From positions 37,299,511 through 37,363,510 of the forward strand of contig NC_056000.1 in the NCBI RefSeq assembly GCF_018446385.1: 64,000 nt of DNA. Reading direction: 5' to 3'. This DNA comes from Zingiber officinale (Eukaryota > Streptophyta > Magnoliopsida > Zingiberales > Zingiberaceae). A model generated the notes under the pieces. The model had not been told where the DNA came from. It ran no database searches and saw only the letters and a program-made list of their open reading frames with translations. This document shows positions 12,522-24,161 of the stretch, one piece after another. A program made the translations under genes and the position numbers. Every line of letters starts with the position of its first letter. The stretch's first letter is position 1.

Positions 12522-13312
12522 GTGAGAGGTTGAAACAGACTATTTATAGCTGTCTGAGAGGACGCCTAGAAGAATACCTTGACATCAGTGCTAATCATGT
12601 GATTCATAGACGAGGTAGTTGGCATCAGCCATAGGCATAGAAGCGAGGTTGGCCATTGGATTATCTTGGAATATTGTGCAGAAGTGGTCTTTTCAGAAAA
12701 AGTTGGATGAAAGGATACGTGGTAAAAATAGAGTGGAAATTTTTATTACATCGAAAACAAACGAGTCTACAGTAAGCTTCTCCTAGGCGCGGGATGATTC
12801 TGGAATTGCTATGGTCTGCGACTGAGCGGGTAGTTGGTATAGATACAGGGTGACCCTTCTTTCAACTATACATGCCCAGGCGATAAGCCAACCAGGCATA
12901 CACGAAGGCGTTGAGCACTTAGCTGTATAAGGGGAAATATCTGAGGGTCCTGAGCGAACCCAGTAAACACTCAGACACCACATTACACGATAATAGCATG
13001 TTCACTTACACAACATCTTAAAGCTCAAGTCCATTTAAACAATACTTTTGATAAACATCAAGTTCAAGAGTCAAAGGGAGGTTTAGAACCTTACATCATT
13101 GTTCAGAATTAAAGAGGGCAATTACAAGATAGCACAAACTATTCAAAAATAGGGAAGGCTCAACGAACTTGTTGAGGAGACGAGTCTGATTCAAGAAGTC
13201 TTTAGGAGGAGTCGACTGGAGCAAGCTTTTATCTTGTAGTTGTACCAAAGCCCCCTTCATCACCATAACACAGCATCTGGTCGATGAGGTGACCTACTTT
13301 AGCTTCAAAATC

Positions 13313-14413
13313 CTAGGAAGCTAAGTAGGAGGCCTTGTACGCTGCAAGGCGAGATTCCTCCCCTGCCCGATAGTCCTTCAGCTCTTCTCGGACCTTGTGT
13401 GCGCCATCCCGTGCCTTAGCCAACTCCTGGCAAGCAACCGCTGTCTCTGCCTTTACTGTAGAGAGCTCCTCTTGCCCGGACCTGAGAGATGCCTGAGCAG
13501 CATCCAGTTGCTTCTGTAGAGTGGCCTCCCGATCAGTGCTGGCAAATAGATCTGCCGTTTTAGTTGTCAGGTCTATTTGCAGGGAGGCATGTGCCTTTTG
13601 GAGGTCCCGCGGTTGGGAGGATAGGTTGGTAACCTCTATGTCCCTCGCCTCCAAGTCTACCAGGATTTGAGTGTACCTCAGACCATCGGACTTAAGTTTG
13701 GATGCACTGGTCTTTAGAGCGGCCTCCAGGGACTTCACTTTCTTAGACTTTGCATAGGCCAAGTCCCGGGTGGTTCGAGTCTGGTCTTCCGCCATCTGCA
13801 GTGGAATTGAATCAGGCTCTTGGGGGTCGTCAGATCAAAAGCACAACTCGTAGTCGCAAGAGACGCTAATTCCTAAATTCAAGCTCTCAAGGACTCATTC
13901 TCCCGATGCAGACTAGCCACATACTGGGAAAGGCTCAGGCCCATGACACAGGTCTATAAAGAGTGCAAGATTAGCGATGCCTAGAGGACATGGAAAAAAA
14001 GAATATAAGACTTACCAACACTATTCATTGGGAGAACTGGTCGGCCAAGTCCAGTTGAGGATATTCTAAAATCTGATCAGCAGTGCTCTTCCATGAATCA
14101 GCCAAGGCACCGTGAAGTTGCACCTGGTCACAGTTGGGAGAAGTGCTGGAAGAGGGGATTGGACCCAGCATTTGAAGGGACAACAGTTAAAACAAAGAGG
14201 TGAAAGCATACCGTCCCTTGGATCGCTCCATGAGACGAGAAGGGAGCGTAGGGGCAAGTGGCGATCATTGGCTCAAAGAAGGAGGAACAGGAGTTGCAGA
14301 AGTCCCGGGTTAGCCTTCCGCTCAAGAGGACATTTGCTTCTGGACTGAGGTAGAACAAGAGAGGAGGCTGCAGCTTCTAAAGAAACTAGAGTACTATCCC
14401 GAGTGGGAGTTTT
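13313..14413 (-). pseudogene. Tat antisense extra ORF, copy B, C-terminal part
   Basis: 13795-13313 on the minus strand is a 160-codon alanine/leucine/glutamate-rich segment with coiled-coil heptads (SKKVKSLEAALKTSASKL, TDREATLQKQLDAAQASL). It matches the position and character of the end of copy A. Its upstream half is separated by the LARD inserted at 14414: the flanks share the GTTTT target duplication and read continuously into 21108-22248. Confidence 0.65.
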
Positions 14414-15049
14414 TGTTAGGATCGATGTACTCGGCTAGAGACGGGGGTGTGAATAGCCACCCCAAATCGTTCGTTTCTTTCTACAAATCAAGGTTAGCGC
14501 AGCGGAAATAAATAATAGAAATGACAACGGAGAATAGCAAACCTCAAACTCGTCGATGTAACGAGGTTCGGAGATGAAACTCCTACTCCTCGGCGTGTCC
14601 GTAAGGTGGACGAAGCCTATCAATCCGTCGGTGGATGAGTCCCCGGAAAACCGGCTAATAAGAACACTCCTTCTGGGTGGAGAAACCTCGCCACAGAAAC
14701 TTCTTGCAACAGCAAGAAAGGTGTACAAAAATACAGCACAAAACAGAAGACAATATGAATGTACAAAACAAAGCTTGCCTACTGTTCTTGTCGACTGGAA
14801 CCCGAAGCAGCAACTTCAGGAAACTCACAGCAGCAGCTGATCAGTCGAGGAAAGCTCACCCGAAGCTTCAAGAAGGAGCTCACACGAAGCTCAGTAAGCT
14901 AAGAGCTCAGCAAAGCTCGATCACAGTCAGGAGTAGGAAGAAGAAGAGCAGCCGCACTGTAGAAGCCCTTGAACTCCTTTTATAACCTGCACTCAACCTG
15001 CACTGCACCTGCGAAGAACAGAAGACTAGCCGTTGTGAGCCAACGGCTA

Positions 15050-15330
15050 GTTCTGGACCGATCAGGCTTCAGCCTGATCGGTCCAGGGAACCTCTGATCG
15101 GTCCTGGGGACCGATCAGGCCCCAGTCTGATCGGTCCCCGGACCGATCCCACCTCTCTGTAAGAGAGGTGGCTGCGTCTCTGATCGATCGTGGAGACCGA
15201 TCAGACTCCCTGCTGATCGGTCTCCAGACCGATCAGATGACTTACAGAACCCTTCTGTTTGTTATCTGATCGGTCATCAGACCGATCAGATACTCAGGCG
15301 TATCGCTGGATCGGTCACCAGACCGATCCA
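15050..15330. repeat. Cluster of GATCGGTC/GACCGATC inverted repeats
   Basis: Several perfect inverted repeats stand in a row. Examples are 15213-15236 (10-bp arms ctgatcggtc, loop tcca) and 15263-15292 (13-bp arms, loop atca). A copy of the cluster lies in the other LTR at about 20110-20360. Further examples lie in the internal region at about 16740-16797, including a 14-bp-arm palindrome with a one-base centre at 16769-16797. Confidence 0.93.
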
Positions 15331-15579
15331 GGTTTAGAGCTCCAGCCCTAAACCCTAAATGGTCCTGAGAACGAGCTACCGAGCCCTCTCTTGACCTAGT
15401 CCGGAGAACGAGCTACCGAGCCCTCTCCGACTTCGTCCGGTCCAGAGAACGAGCTACCAAGCCCTCTCCGACTTTCCGTGCCAAGTCTCCAACTTGGTCT
15501 TCTCCGTGCCAAGTCTCCATACTTGGACTTTTCCCATGCCAAGCTCCCTGCTTGGACTTTTCACCAGATGTCTGGTCAA

Positions 15580-15870
15580 CCTTGACCCATCTGGATTTCC
15601 CTTACCTGGCTTCACTCACCAGGACTTTCCCTTGCCTGGCTTCACTCACCAGGTCTTCCCAACTGCCTAGCTTCACTCACCAGGACTTTCTCCAACTGCC
15701 TGGCTTCACTCACCAGGACTTTCACTTTCACCTAGCTCCACTCACTAGGATTTTCACCTGGCTTCACTCACCAGGATTTCCCGACTGTCTGGCTTCACTC
15801 ACCAGGGCTTTCCGAACTGCCTGGCTTCACTCGCCAGGACTTTCCGAACTGCCTAACATCCCAGTTAGGA
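15580..15870. repeat. Minisatellite in the LARD LTR
   Basis: About nine degenerate units of roughly 30 bp around tgcctggcttcactcaccagg. The other LTR has the same array at about 20620-20880. Confidence 0.9.
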
Positions 15871-16081
15871 CTTCCCAGTCAAGTATCCGGTCAACCTTGA
15901 CCTACTTGACTCTTCTTCATCCAACCTGATCAGACCCTGATCAGTATCTCTCCGCATGGACAACTGCATCTGCATTGTCCATGTCTACATGTCTTTCTGT
16001 ATTGTCAAACATCGAAATCATGACCAAGGTTTACGCTAGGTCAACTAGGTCAACCTTGACCTACTGGAAATTGTACCAACA

Positions 16082-16095
16082 ATCTCCCCCTTTTT
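16082..16095 (-). other. Polypurine tract of the LARD
   Basis: On the minus strand AAAAAGGGGGAGAT abuts the start of the 3' LTR, the expected plus-strand priming site. Confidence 0.85.
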
Positions 16096-17938
16096 GATGT
16101 TTGACATTACCTTTAAGTTAGGCTAATCCAATAGCCTCAACTTTCTTCATGTCACTAGGTAATGAAACATAAGTTACAACCTTACATTCTCCTTCTAAGA
16201 AGACAACCTCCTTCTTAGATAATGAAGGTCTAACTTAAACCCTTCATTCTCCCCCTATTGGCACACATCAACAAACTCTCCCCCTGAAGAGTGAGTTATC
16301 GTTGTTCACAGCTTCACTCGTTGTGATCAACAAACTCGCCCACTAACTCCAATGTTCTTCCTTGAACATTCTCTAGACATTCTCCATTCTCCCTCTTTTT
16401 GACACACATTAAAAAGAGTGTATCAAGGTCAAGAGTTTCTTCCTAATGAAAGTCACATACCTTTCATTGAAACCTTAATTTCCCCCTTGATACTCAATTA
16501 AACAATCAACTTAGTGATAATCCCATATCACTCATCCTCAAAAATTTCAACAAGTAAAAACTCCCCCTAAAAGTCAACTCCTCTTGACTAATAGGTAAAA
16601 CTCCCCCTAAAGGTCAACTCCCCCTTTACCATTGCACCAACAATGTCTTGGAGAGTTCCAAACCTTTAGAAACCTAAAACACCACTTCCCGAGCTGCAAT
16701 TTCAGACAAACAGTCGAAATTCAGCAGGTTGGCACGCCCTGATCGGTCACCAGACCGATCAGGGATTCCCTGGATCGGTCACGGTGACCGATCCAGGCAC
16801 CCCTGGACCGATCAGAATCCCCTCTGATCGGTCCACATTTCTGATTTCTGATTTCTTCTCCCGAAATTCAGAAACCTCTAGAAAATCACAGAAAATTCTA
16901 AAAATTGTAAAATTTTGAGGATACACTCCTCATAACATATACTATCATGGAAAAATAATTTTCTATGAAAATAAGTTCCATTTTCAAATCTTGATACAAA
17001 GTTCAAAAGTCTTTGAAATAGCTCAAAGTTACTTATCTTTGCATCAACTTGTTCAATGATGAATGCTATCACTAGAAAAGCTTCATCAAGGTTTTTCAAA
17101 TCAATTTTGAAATGATTTTAAACCATTCAATTTAGGATCACAATCTTAGGGCTAAGTGTACATGACTTGTACACAAGCTTTCCCTATGATCCTCCATTTT
17201 GAATTAGGCTCATCTAGGTACACGAACTATGCACCTTGATCCTAACTCATGATCCTAATATCTCACACACATCTAAGGTGTATCAAATACATCCAAGTCA
17301 ATTTTGATGTGAGATATGAGTTTAGGTCATCTTAGGCTAAGTTCTCATGCATTTTCTAAACAACAATTTGATCTCCATATCAAATTGTGTTTTTATCCTT
17401 AAATCAATTTAATTGATTATAAATGCAAAAGATGATGACATGACATATAATGATATCATAAGTGAAACATGTGCCAATGTCATGATGTCATGGCATAAAG
17501 TATGAAACTTAAATAAAGCATGACATTTAACTAACCTAAGCATTATCATGACATTTTAAATGATCATAAAATAAATATGATGTCATGACATGGCATATGG
17601 CAAACAATATATGGCAAATAGCACATAAAGGTATAGAAAATACCTAATTCTAGCCTTAGTTGCCATTTTTGATAGTTTTGATCATTTTGCCATAGGTTCT
17701 ATATTCCTAAGTGTAATAGACCTAAAATCACATACCAAGGATGTTTAGATCACTATGTGCCAATTAAATTGACCTAAGAGAACTCCTCAAATGTGATTGG
17801 CACATCCTAATCACCTTAGGAATAATTTTCAATTTCATTTTCAAGGCTTGATTGCACCTTGAAAATTCCTAAAGTGCCACCTTTTGCCATGATTAGGTTA
17901 ACTACCTATTCAAGTAAGGTTGGCACACCCTAACTCAT
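16096..17938 (-). other. Non-coding internal region of the LARD
   Basis: AT-rich sequence in the place where pol would be. I find no protease, integrase or RT motif in any frame. It contains a few more hairpins at 16740-16830. Confidence 0.7.
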
Positions 17939-19414
17939 CTAGCGTGATGAAATCACGCTCCTAGGAACCCAATACCTATTGGAGCTCATTGGGTTTACTA
18001 AGTATTCACTGGGGATGACTTCCCTAGCAACTCTTCTAATGACCCTCCTAGGCTTTAAAGCCTTGGTCATTTGGGACTCATCAAGATCAACTCTAGGGGT
18101 GACTCCCCTTGTGACCTTGGTGATGGTCTTTCTAGCCCTAGATTTTGTTCCATAATCGAATGGAACATTGTGATAAATGGGCTTGACCATTTGGGACTTA
18201 GGTTTGTGACCCAAACCTTTCTTGTCCTTGGATATTGATTTTTGACCCTTAAACCCTAGAGATGACTTCTCCAAGTTCTTAAGAGCCTTTTCCAAAGTAT
18301 CAAGTCTTAACCTCAAGACTTGATTCTCCTTCTCTAATACCTCAATTTTTAATTTTTCACTTTTCTTTGAGGTATTCCTAGGCTTGTGTCTAGTTGATTT
18401 GGGATTCCTACCTAGGTTTTCCTTAGCCTTAGATGGGTTAATTCTAGGGTTGGCTTTCCAAGTGTTATCCTTATTTAGGCTCACATGTTTGGCACCTAAG
18501 CATGTGTATCGATTTCTAATGTTATCATGCTTACCATTATTAACAATAGCAATAAAGCTACTAGCATGTGTCTTATTATTATTGCAATAATGTGCCTTAG
18601 AGATTACCTTAGGGTTTGCCTTAGCTCCCCCTATCGATGTGCTCGTCCTTTTGTCCTTGTGAGGTTGCCTCCCCCTCGGACATTGGCTCCGATAATGTCC
18701 CCTTCGCTTGCATTGGAAGCACACCACGTGCTCCTTGCTCTTGTGTATCGGGACTCCGGCTTCCTTGACTTTTGGTGCCGGTGGAGTCTTCCTAATCCTC
18801 CTTGGACACTTACTCTTGTAATGTCCATACTCCCTACACTCAAAGCACATTATGTGTAATTTACTTGAAATTAAATGGCTTGAGTTACCTAGGGTTGAGG
18901 ATGGATGTGAGCTCTCTTCTTCATCCCTTCCGGAGATAGAAGCTTCTTCTTCTTGCTCCGATCTTGAAGAAGAACTCTCCTCCTCTTCTTCTTTAGATGT
19001 TGAGTGGCCCTCAACTTCTAAATCCATTCCTCCATGAAATGAGCTCCTTGGCTCACTTGACTCCTCTTCATGGCTTGAAGTGGAGTTCCCCTCATGGAAC
19101 TTAGCCAAGTTGTTCCACAACTCCTTGGCATTGTTGTATCCACCTATCTTACATAGAATGTCATTAGGTAATGAGAATTCAAATACTTTCATTACCTCAT
19201 CGTTGATTATGGAATGGTGGATTTGTTCTCTTGTCCACTTCTTCTTCTCGAGTGGTTTTCCTTCCTTATCCATTGGAGGCTTGAAACCTAATTGAACACG
19301 ACTCCAATTTTCAAGGTTAGTCATAAGAAAATACCTCATTCTTACCTTCCAATACGCGAAGTCGTCGCGGTCATAGAAAGGTGGAATGGTGATGTCTTCT
19401 CCAAGTTGATCCAT
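17939..19414 (-). CDS. Retrotransposon gag polyprotein of the LARD (intact, 491 aa)
   Basis: Capsid/nucleocapsid protein of a copia-type element. It opens MDQLGEDITIPPFYDRDDF just after the primer-binding region and includes the copia gag signature YWKVRMRYFL (residues 21-30) and the GFKPPMDKEGKPLEKKKW block. Residues about 115-170 are an acidic/serine stretch. Two CCHC zinc knuckles follow: C190-C193-H198-C203 and C232-C235-H240-C245. A basic region follows, with a short coiled coil (LKIEVLEKENQVLRLRLDTL). The frame is open throughout, which is notable because the element has no pol of its own. Gag may let the copy package its RNA while using another element's enzymes; that is inference. Confidence 0.9.
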   Translation of the reverse strand: MDQLGEDITIPPFYDRDDFAYWKVRMRYFLMTNLENWSRVQLGFKPPMDKEGKPLEKKKWTREQIHHSIINDEVMKVFEFSLPNDILCKIGGYNNAKELWNNLAKFHEGNSTSSHEEESSEPRSSFHGGMDLEVEGHSTSKEEEEESSSSRSEQEEEASISGRDEEESSHPSSTLGNSSHLISSKLHIMCFECREYGHYKSKCPRRIRKTPPAPKVKEAGVPIHKSKEHVVCFQCKRRGHYRSQCPRGRQPHKDKRTSTSIGGAKANPKVISKAHYCNNNKTHASSFIAIVNNGKHDNIRNRYTCLGAKHVSLNKDNTWKANPRINPSKAKENLGRNPKSTRHKPRNTSKKSEKLKIEVLEKENQVLRLRLDTLEKALKNLEKSSLGFKGQKSISKDKKGLGHKPKSQMVKPIYHNVPFDYGTKSRARKTITKVTRGVTPRVDLDESQMTKALKPRRVIRRVAREVIPSEYLVNPMSSNRYWVPRSVISSR

Positions 19415-19461
19415 CTCTAGCTTGTGCTCCCTCGGGTGTTAATCCGGCGAAGAGCAACCTT

Positions 19462-19473
19462 GCTCTGATACCA
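19462..19473 (-). other. Primer-binding site of the LARD
   Basis: The minus strand reads TGGTATCAGAGC, complementary to the 3' end of initiator tRNA-Met, two bases inside the 5' LTR. Confidence 0.92.
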
Positions 19474-19475
19474 CT

Positions 19476-21107
19476 TGTTAGGATCGATGTACTCGGCTAG
19501 AGAGGGGGGTGTGAATAGCCGCCCCAAATCGTTCGTTTCTTTCTACAAATCAAGGTTAGCGCAGCGGAAATAAACAATAGAAATGACAACGGAGAATAGC
19601 AAACCTCAAACTCGTCGATGTAACGAGGTTCGGAGATGAAACTCCTACTCCTCGGCGTGTCCGTAAGGTGGACGAAGCCTATCAATCCGTCGGTGGATGA
19701 GTCCCAGGAAAACCGGCTAATAAGAACACTCCTTCTGGGTGGAGAAACCTCGCCACAGAAACTTCTTGCAACAATAAGAAAGGTGTACAAAAATACAGCA
19801 CAAAACAGAAGACAATATGAATGTACAAAACAAAGCTTGCCTACTGTTCTTGTCGACTGGAACCCGAAGCAGCAACTTCAAGAAACTCACAGCAGCAGCT
19901 GATCAGTCGAGGAAAGCTCACCCGAAGCTTCAAGAAGGAGCTCACACGAAGCTCAGTAAGCTAAGAGCTCAGCAAAGCTCGATCACAGTCAGGAGTAGGA
20001 AGAAGAAGAGCAGCAACACTGTAGAAGCCCTTGAACTCCTTTTATAACCTGCACTCAACCTGTACTGCACCTGCGAAGAACAGAAGACTAGTCGTTGTGA
20101 GACAACGGCTAGGGCCAGACCGATCGGTCCTGGGGACCGATCAGGCCCCAGTCTGATCGGTCCCCGGACCGATCCCACCTCTCTGTAAGAGAGGTGGCTG
20201 CGTCTCTGATCGATCGTGGAGACCGATCAGACTCCCTGCTGATCGGTCTCCAGACCGATCAGATGACTTACAGAACCCTTCTGTTTGTTATCTGATCGGT
20301 CATCAGACCGATCAGATACTCAGGCGTATCGCTGGATCGGTCACCAGACCAATCCAGGTTTAGAGCTCCAGCCCTAAACCCTAAATGGTCCTGAGAACGA
20401 GCTACCGAGCGCTCTCTTGACCTAGTCCGGAGAACGAGCTACCGAGCCCTCTCCGACTTCGTCCGGTCCAGAGAACGAGCTACCGAGCCCTCTCCGACTT
20501 TCCGTGCCAAGTCTCCAACTTGGTCTTTTCCGTGCCAAGTCTCCATACTTGGACTTTTCCCGTGCCAAGCTCCCTGCTTGGACTTTTCACCAGATGTCTG
20601 GTCAACCTTGACCCATCTGGATTTCCCTTGCCTGGCTTCACTCACCAGGACTTTCCCTTGCCTGGCTTCACTCACCAGGTCTTCCCAACTGCCTAGCTTC
20701 ACTCACCAGGACTTTCTCCAACTGCCTGGCTTCACTCACCAGGACTTTCACTTTCACCTAGCTCCACTCACTAGGATTTTCACCTGGCTTCACTCACCAG
20801 GATTTCCCGACTGCCTGGCTTCACTCACCAGGACTTTCCGAACTGCCTGGCTTCACTCGCCAGGACTTTCCGAACTGCTTAACATCCCAGTTAGGACTTC
20901 CCAGTCAAGTATCCGGTCAACCTTGACCTACTTGACTCTTCTTCATCCAACCTGATTAGACCCTGATCAGTATCTCTCCGCATGGACAACTGTATCTGCA
21001 TTGTCCATATCTACATGTCTTTCTATATTGTCAAACATCGAAACCATGACCAAGGTTTACGCTAGGTCAACTAGGTCAACCTTGACCTACTGGAAATTGC
21101 ACCAACA
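19476..21107 (-). repeat. 5' LTR of the LARD
   Basis: 1632 bp, nearly identical to 14414-16081. It lacks a short palindrome-containing stretch near 20115 that the other LTR has, and has only scattered substitutions. Confidence 0.9.
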
Positions 21108-22248
21108 GTTTTGACCTTATCGGACACTCGTGATAGAGGCGGCCTCTTGGGGGAGGACTAGACCGAGGGAGTCACGCGTCGGCTCTTGCATTCAAGACGC
21201 AAGGGACGCTTAGCCATTGGAGAAGTTCTCACTAGACGCAGTGGCGGCCGAAGGTTCTGCTATAGGGTGAGATTCTTCTTTAAGAATCTTGTGTCCTCCT
21301 ATTTGTTGGGAAGAGGCTCCCACTGAAGCACCGGCCGAGGGAACCTCCTGGTCAATCATAATCTCTCTCCCACATTTCCTCAGGATATCGTTGGGCATTG
21401 TGGAGGAGTCGAGGGTGAAAGCTCTGAACATGATAACTTCTGCAGGCAAAAGAAAATACTTCAGTTAGTGAAGACATGAAAGGAGAGTTGCTTGATCTTA
21501 CCAAAAGGCGCAATCAGAGGCTTTCGAATGGGCCTCAGCTCAAAGGTGTACAACACATTCTCTTGCAGTAAGGAGGGGAGTCAGAACTACACCCCGACCA
21601 ATTTCTCAGAAGCAATGAAGTAATCTAGCCGATGCTGATGATCACTCAACTCAAAAGGAGAAGGAAGACTGGAACGTCATTCAACAGGCCAGGTCACAGA
21701 CTCAGTCAATTATACGTAAAAGAAACGGGACTTCCAGCCTTTGTTGGAAGAAGACATGCCCTCGAAAAACTTGTACCCAGTCCTAGATTACATCATGAAA
21801 ACACCCGGCTCTAATCACTTAAGGGAATAGAAATGGTAAAAAAGTTGAAGAGTTAAAGGAATCTCATACAGATGACACAGAATTACCATTTCACACATAG
21901 CACGGAAGGCATTGGGGGTGAACTGGGATAAAGGGACACTAAAATACCGACTCAACGAAGAAAAGAAGGGATAGGAAAATGTAGACCGTCAAGAAATTGG
22001 TCATTGAAGAAGGTCACTAAGCCAGCGGGAGGAGGACAATGATGGTCATCAGGACCAAGAAGGCGAAGTTTGTATGCTTCAGAAAGTTGCAAGCTAGAGT
22101 GTATCGACTCAAGGTCACTCTTATCAAAATCAGAATGCAAGTATGCATACCAGGGGATTACCACTTCGCCGACCATTACAAAATTGAAAAGTGTAGGAAG
22201 CAGAAGATGAGGAAGGAAAGACTTACAAAGGAGATGCACGAGGGACAA
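21108..22248 (-). pseudogene. Tat antisense extra ORF, copy B, N-terminal part
   Basis: The minus strand opens near 22248 and reads LLGPDDHHCPPPAGLVTFF, then QFLDGLHFPIPSFL. After a frame change it gives the family block SNKGWKSRFFYV at about 21730, diagnostic of PF04195-like Tat ORFs. The segment 21449-21210 is a Ser/Ala/Glu-rich linker. The LARD interrupts the ORF at 21107, and the coiled-coil end lies at 13795-13313. This is a second copy of the ORF seen at 10345-12521. Confidence 0.7.
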
Positions 22249-22794
22249 GTAGGAACAGTTGGAGAAAAAAAGGTCGAAGGAAGAGGAAGCGCCGATGAAC
22301 AGTCACTTGAGGCCTTTAAAGTTTTTAAACCAAAACCTTTAAGAGACATCGGGATTCGAGTCGGGCAATTGAAATAGCATGATGTACGGTAGCCGTCAGA
22401 TTAAGAGAAAAGAAGCGCCATCGGGTCGCATGCAGAAAGCGTGTGTCAGGCATCGTATCAGAGGGAGTAAGTGGAACACGTGGCAGTTTTCTATAAAATG
22501 GTATTTATGATGGACAGGATAAAGAAATCATAGTGTTGATATGGGAGCAGGACACCATGCCTCGAGAAATGAAAATTCCATGCAACTACCTCGGGAAAAA
22601 GAATAGAAGGCGGCAAGAGTCGTTGATCAAAGTTTGGCGCCTTACCCCAACCTCAGAATCAGAGAAAGATTCAAATTTGGTCAAGGCCTAATGGCGAGGT
22701 AGGGAGGTAGGAGTCATGATCGTAGATTACTTCAAGGTCGTAGGAGGCAGGTCTACGAGTTCATTTCCCTTGATCATCAACGACCTCTCGGTCA
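22249..22794 (+). other. Tat spacer before the minisatellite
   Basis: Upstream region of antisense copy B. Short ORFs only, and no recognisable domain. Confidence 0.45.
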
Positions 22795-22873
22795 GCATTC
22801 CAGACTTTCACTCAGTTTGAATTATAAGTGAGTTTGCTCTCACGACCAGTGACCTCTCGGTCAGTGTCCCAGA
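22795..22873. repeat. First unit(s) of the Tat 3' minisatellite
   Basis: One or so units of the same repeat as 24898-25740 (ataagtgag, ctctcacgacca, gacctctcggtc), cut off from the rest by the LTR inserted at 22874. Confidence 0.88.
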
Positions 22874-23261
22874 TGTTGGGTTTTTCGGGCCGCGAAAACC
22901 GCTTTTTCGCGTCGCGGAAACCTCGAAACTCCGAAACTCCCTAGCCAACGGATCCGTGCAAAGAAATTTTTTCGAAAAACTACGAGTATGAGTTTACCTA
23001 GATCTACACTTAGATCTACAAGGGAAAAAGGTTATACCTTTGAAGCGAAGCCCTTCGCAATCCCGCAAGTCCAAGGTACGCCGGATCTCAAGATTGTCAA
23101 CGTAGACACTTCTCTAGAAGTATCCACACGAACAAGATGTGTTCTCTAACACACAAGGATGGAGAAGAGAGCACCACAAGTGTGCTAGCACTTTCTAGGG
23201 CTCTCGGATGGGAATGAAAAGAAAAAGATAGAGAAGAGAAATAGAATGGATCTTATGAACA

Positions 23262-23378
23262 CTCTTCTTCTTCTTCTATGTGATAATCACTCTACCTTTT
23301 TCTTCATGAAACTCAAACTCATCTTCTTCTTCTTCTATGTGATAATCACTCTACCTTTTTCTTCATGAAACTCAAACT
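23262..23378. repeat. Tandem duplication of about 59 bp
   Basis: The segment cttcttcttctatgtgataa...gaaactcaaactcat occurs twice in succession, almost unchanged, inside the solo LTR. Confidence 0.9.
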
Positions 23379-24161
23379 CATTCACCTTCTTTCTTGCTTG
23401 AAAACTTTTGGCCAAGAGAAGAGGAGAGGGAGAGCTTGAGGAAAGCTTGAGGAAGAAGAAGATGCAATTAGCCTTGAATGAAAAATAATGAATCCCATTC
23501 ATTTTGAGTGGCCGACCACATCAAGAGTAACACCTCTCATTAATGTGGCCGGCCACATTAAAGCAAAGGAGAAGATGTAACTTCCATTAGGTGGCACAAT
23601 CATGTATTAACTATGATGATGTGGCACATCATCATTGGTCACTTAATGCCAAGTCACACATATGATGTGGCATAAAGTCAAGTCAAACTCTTCCTCTTCC
23701 TCTTCCTCTCAAGTCAAGTCAAACTTGACTTAATCTCTCTCATGGTTGATCTAATCCAACCATTTAATTCAAGCCAATTTAATATAATGAATCTAATTCA
23801 TTTAATTAAATTGATTCAATGAGTCATAATCTAAATTAGACTCATTAAACACATGAATCAACTTGAGTCCAACTCAATTAGCCCAATTAGGATTACTCTT
23901 AATCCAATTTGATTCATCAAGTCAACTTGATGAATCTAATGCATACCCATGTGTCAACTTGATATCTCTATATCCATGACTTGTGAGATCAAGTCATCGA
24001 GTTGACCTACATGCTAGTCTTATTGCATTAACATTGTCACTGAATGTTAATACTCGACTAGAAATGATTAAGAGTAGTGTTCCCTATAACATCTCACTAT
24101 CGATTCAACCAATCGATTGATATAGGTAAGAACCTTCTACTTAAGGACGTTATTATACTTA

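Larger units (their letters stand above)
14414..16081 (-). repeat. 3' LTR of the LARD
   Basis: 1668 bp. In plus coordinates it holds the U5/R-like part (about 14414-14990), a hairpin cluster (15050-15330), three gagaacgagctaccgagccc repeats (15368-15450), short accaagtctcc-type repeats (15478-15560), a minisatellite of about 30 bp (15580-15870) and the U3 end gtcaaccttgacc. The apparent 125-codon plus-strand ORF at 15552 is only the minisatellite. Confidence 0.9.
14414..21107 (-). mobile_element. LARD: gag-only Ty1/copia (SIRE-like) element
   Basis: The element is bounded by a perfect target duplication GTTTT (14409-14413 and 21108-21112). Its LTRs are 14414-16081 and 19476-21107. In element orientation (minus) each runs TGTTGG...CCTAACA. 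The order is 5' LTR at the right, primer-binding site (19462-19473), gag (19414-17939), about 1.85 kb of AT-rich non-coding sequence, polypurine tract (16082-16095), 3' LTR. There is no pol. LTRs of 1.6-1.7 kb and a gag of YWKVRM type suggest the SIRE/Maximus group. The two LTRs are almost identical apart from an indel of a few tens of bases near 15060/20110, so this is the youngest large insertion here. Confidence 0.92.

Noticed and set aside
15552..15929. 125-codon plus-strand ORF, repeated at 20578-20955
   Set aside because: Translation of the LTR minisatellite (SLTR.F.CLASLT repeats). Present only because the repeat unit keeps a frame open.
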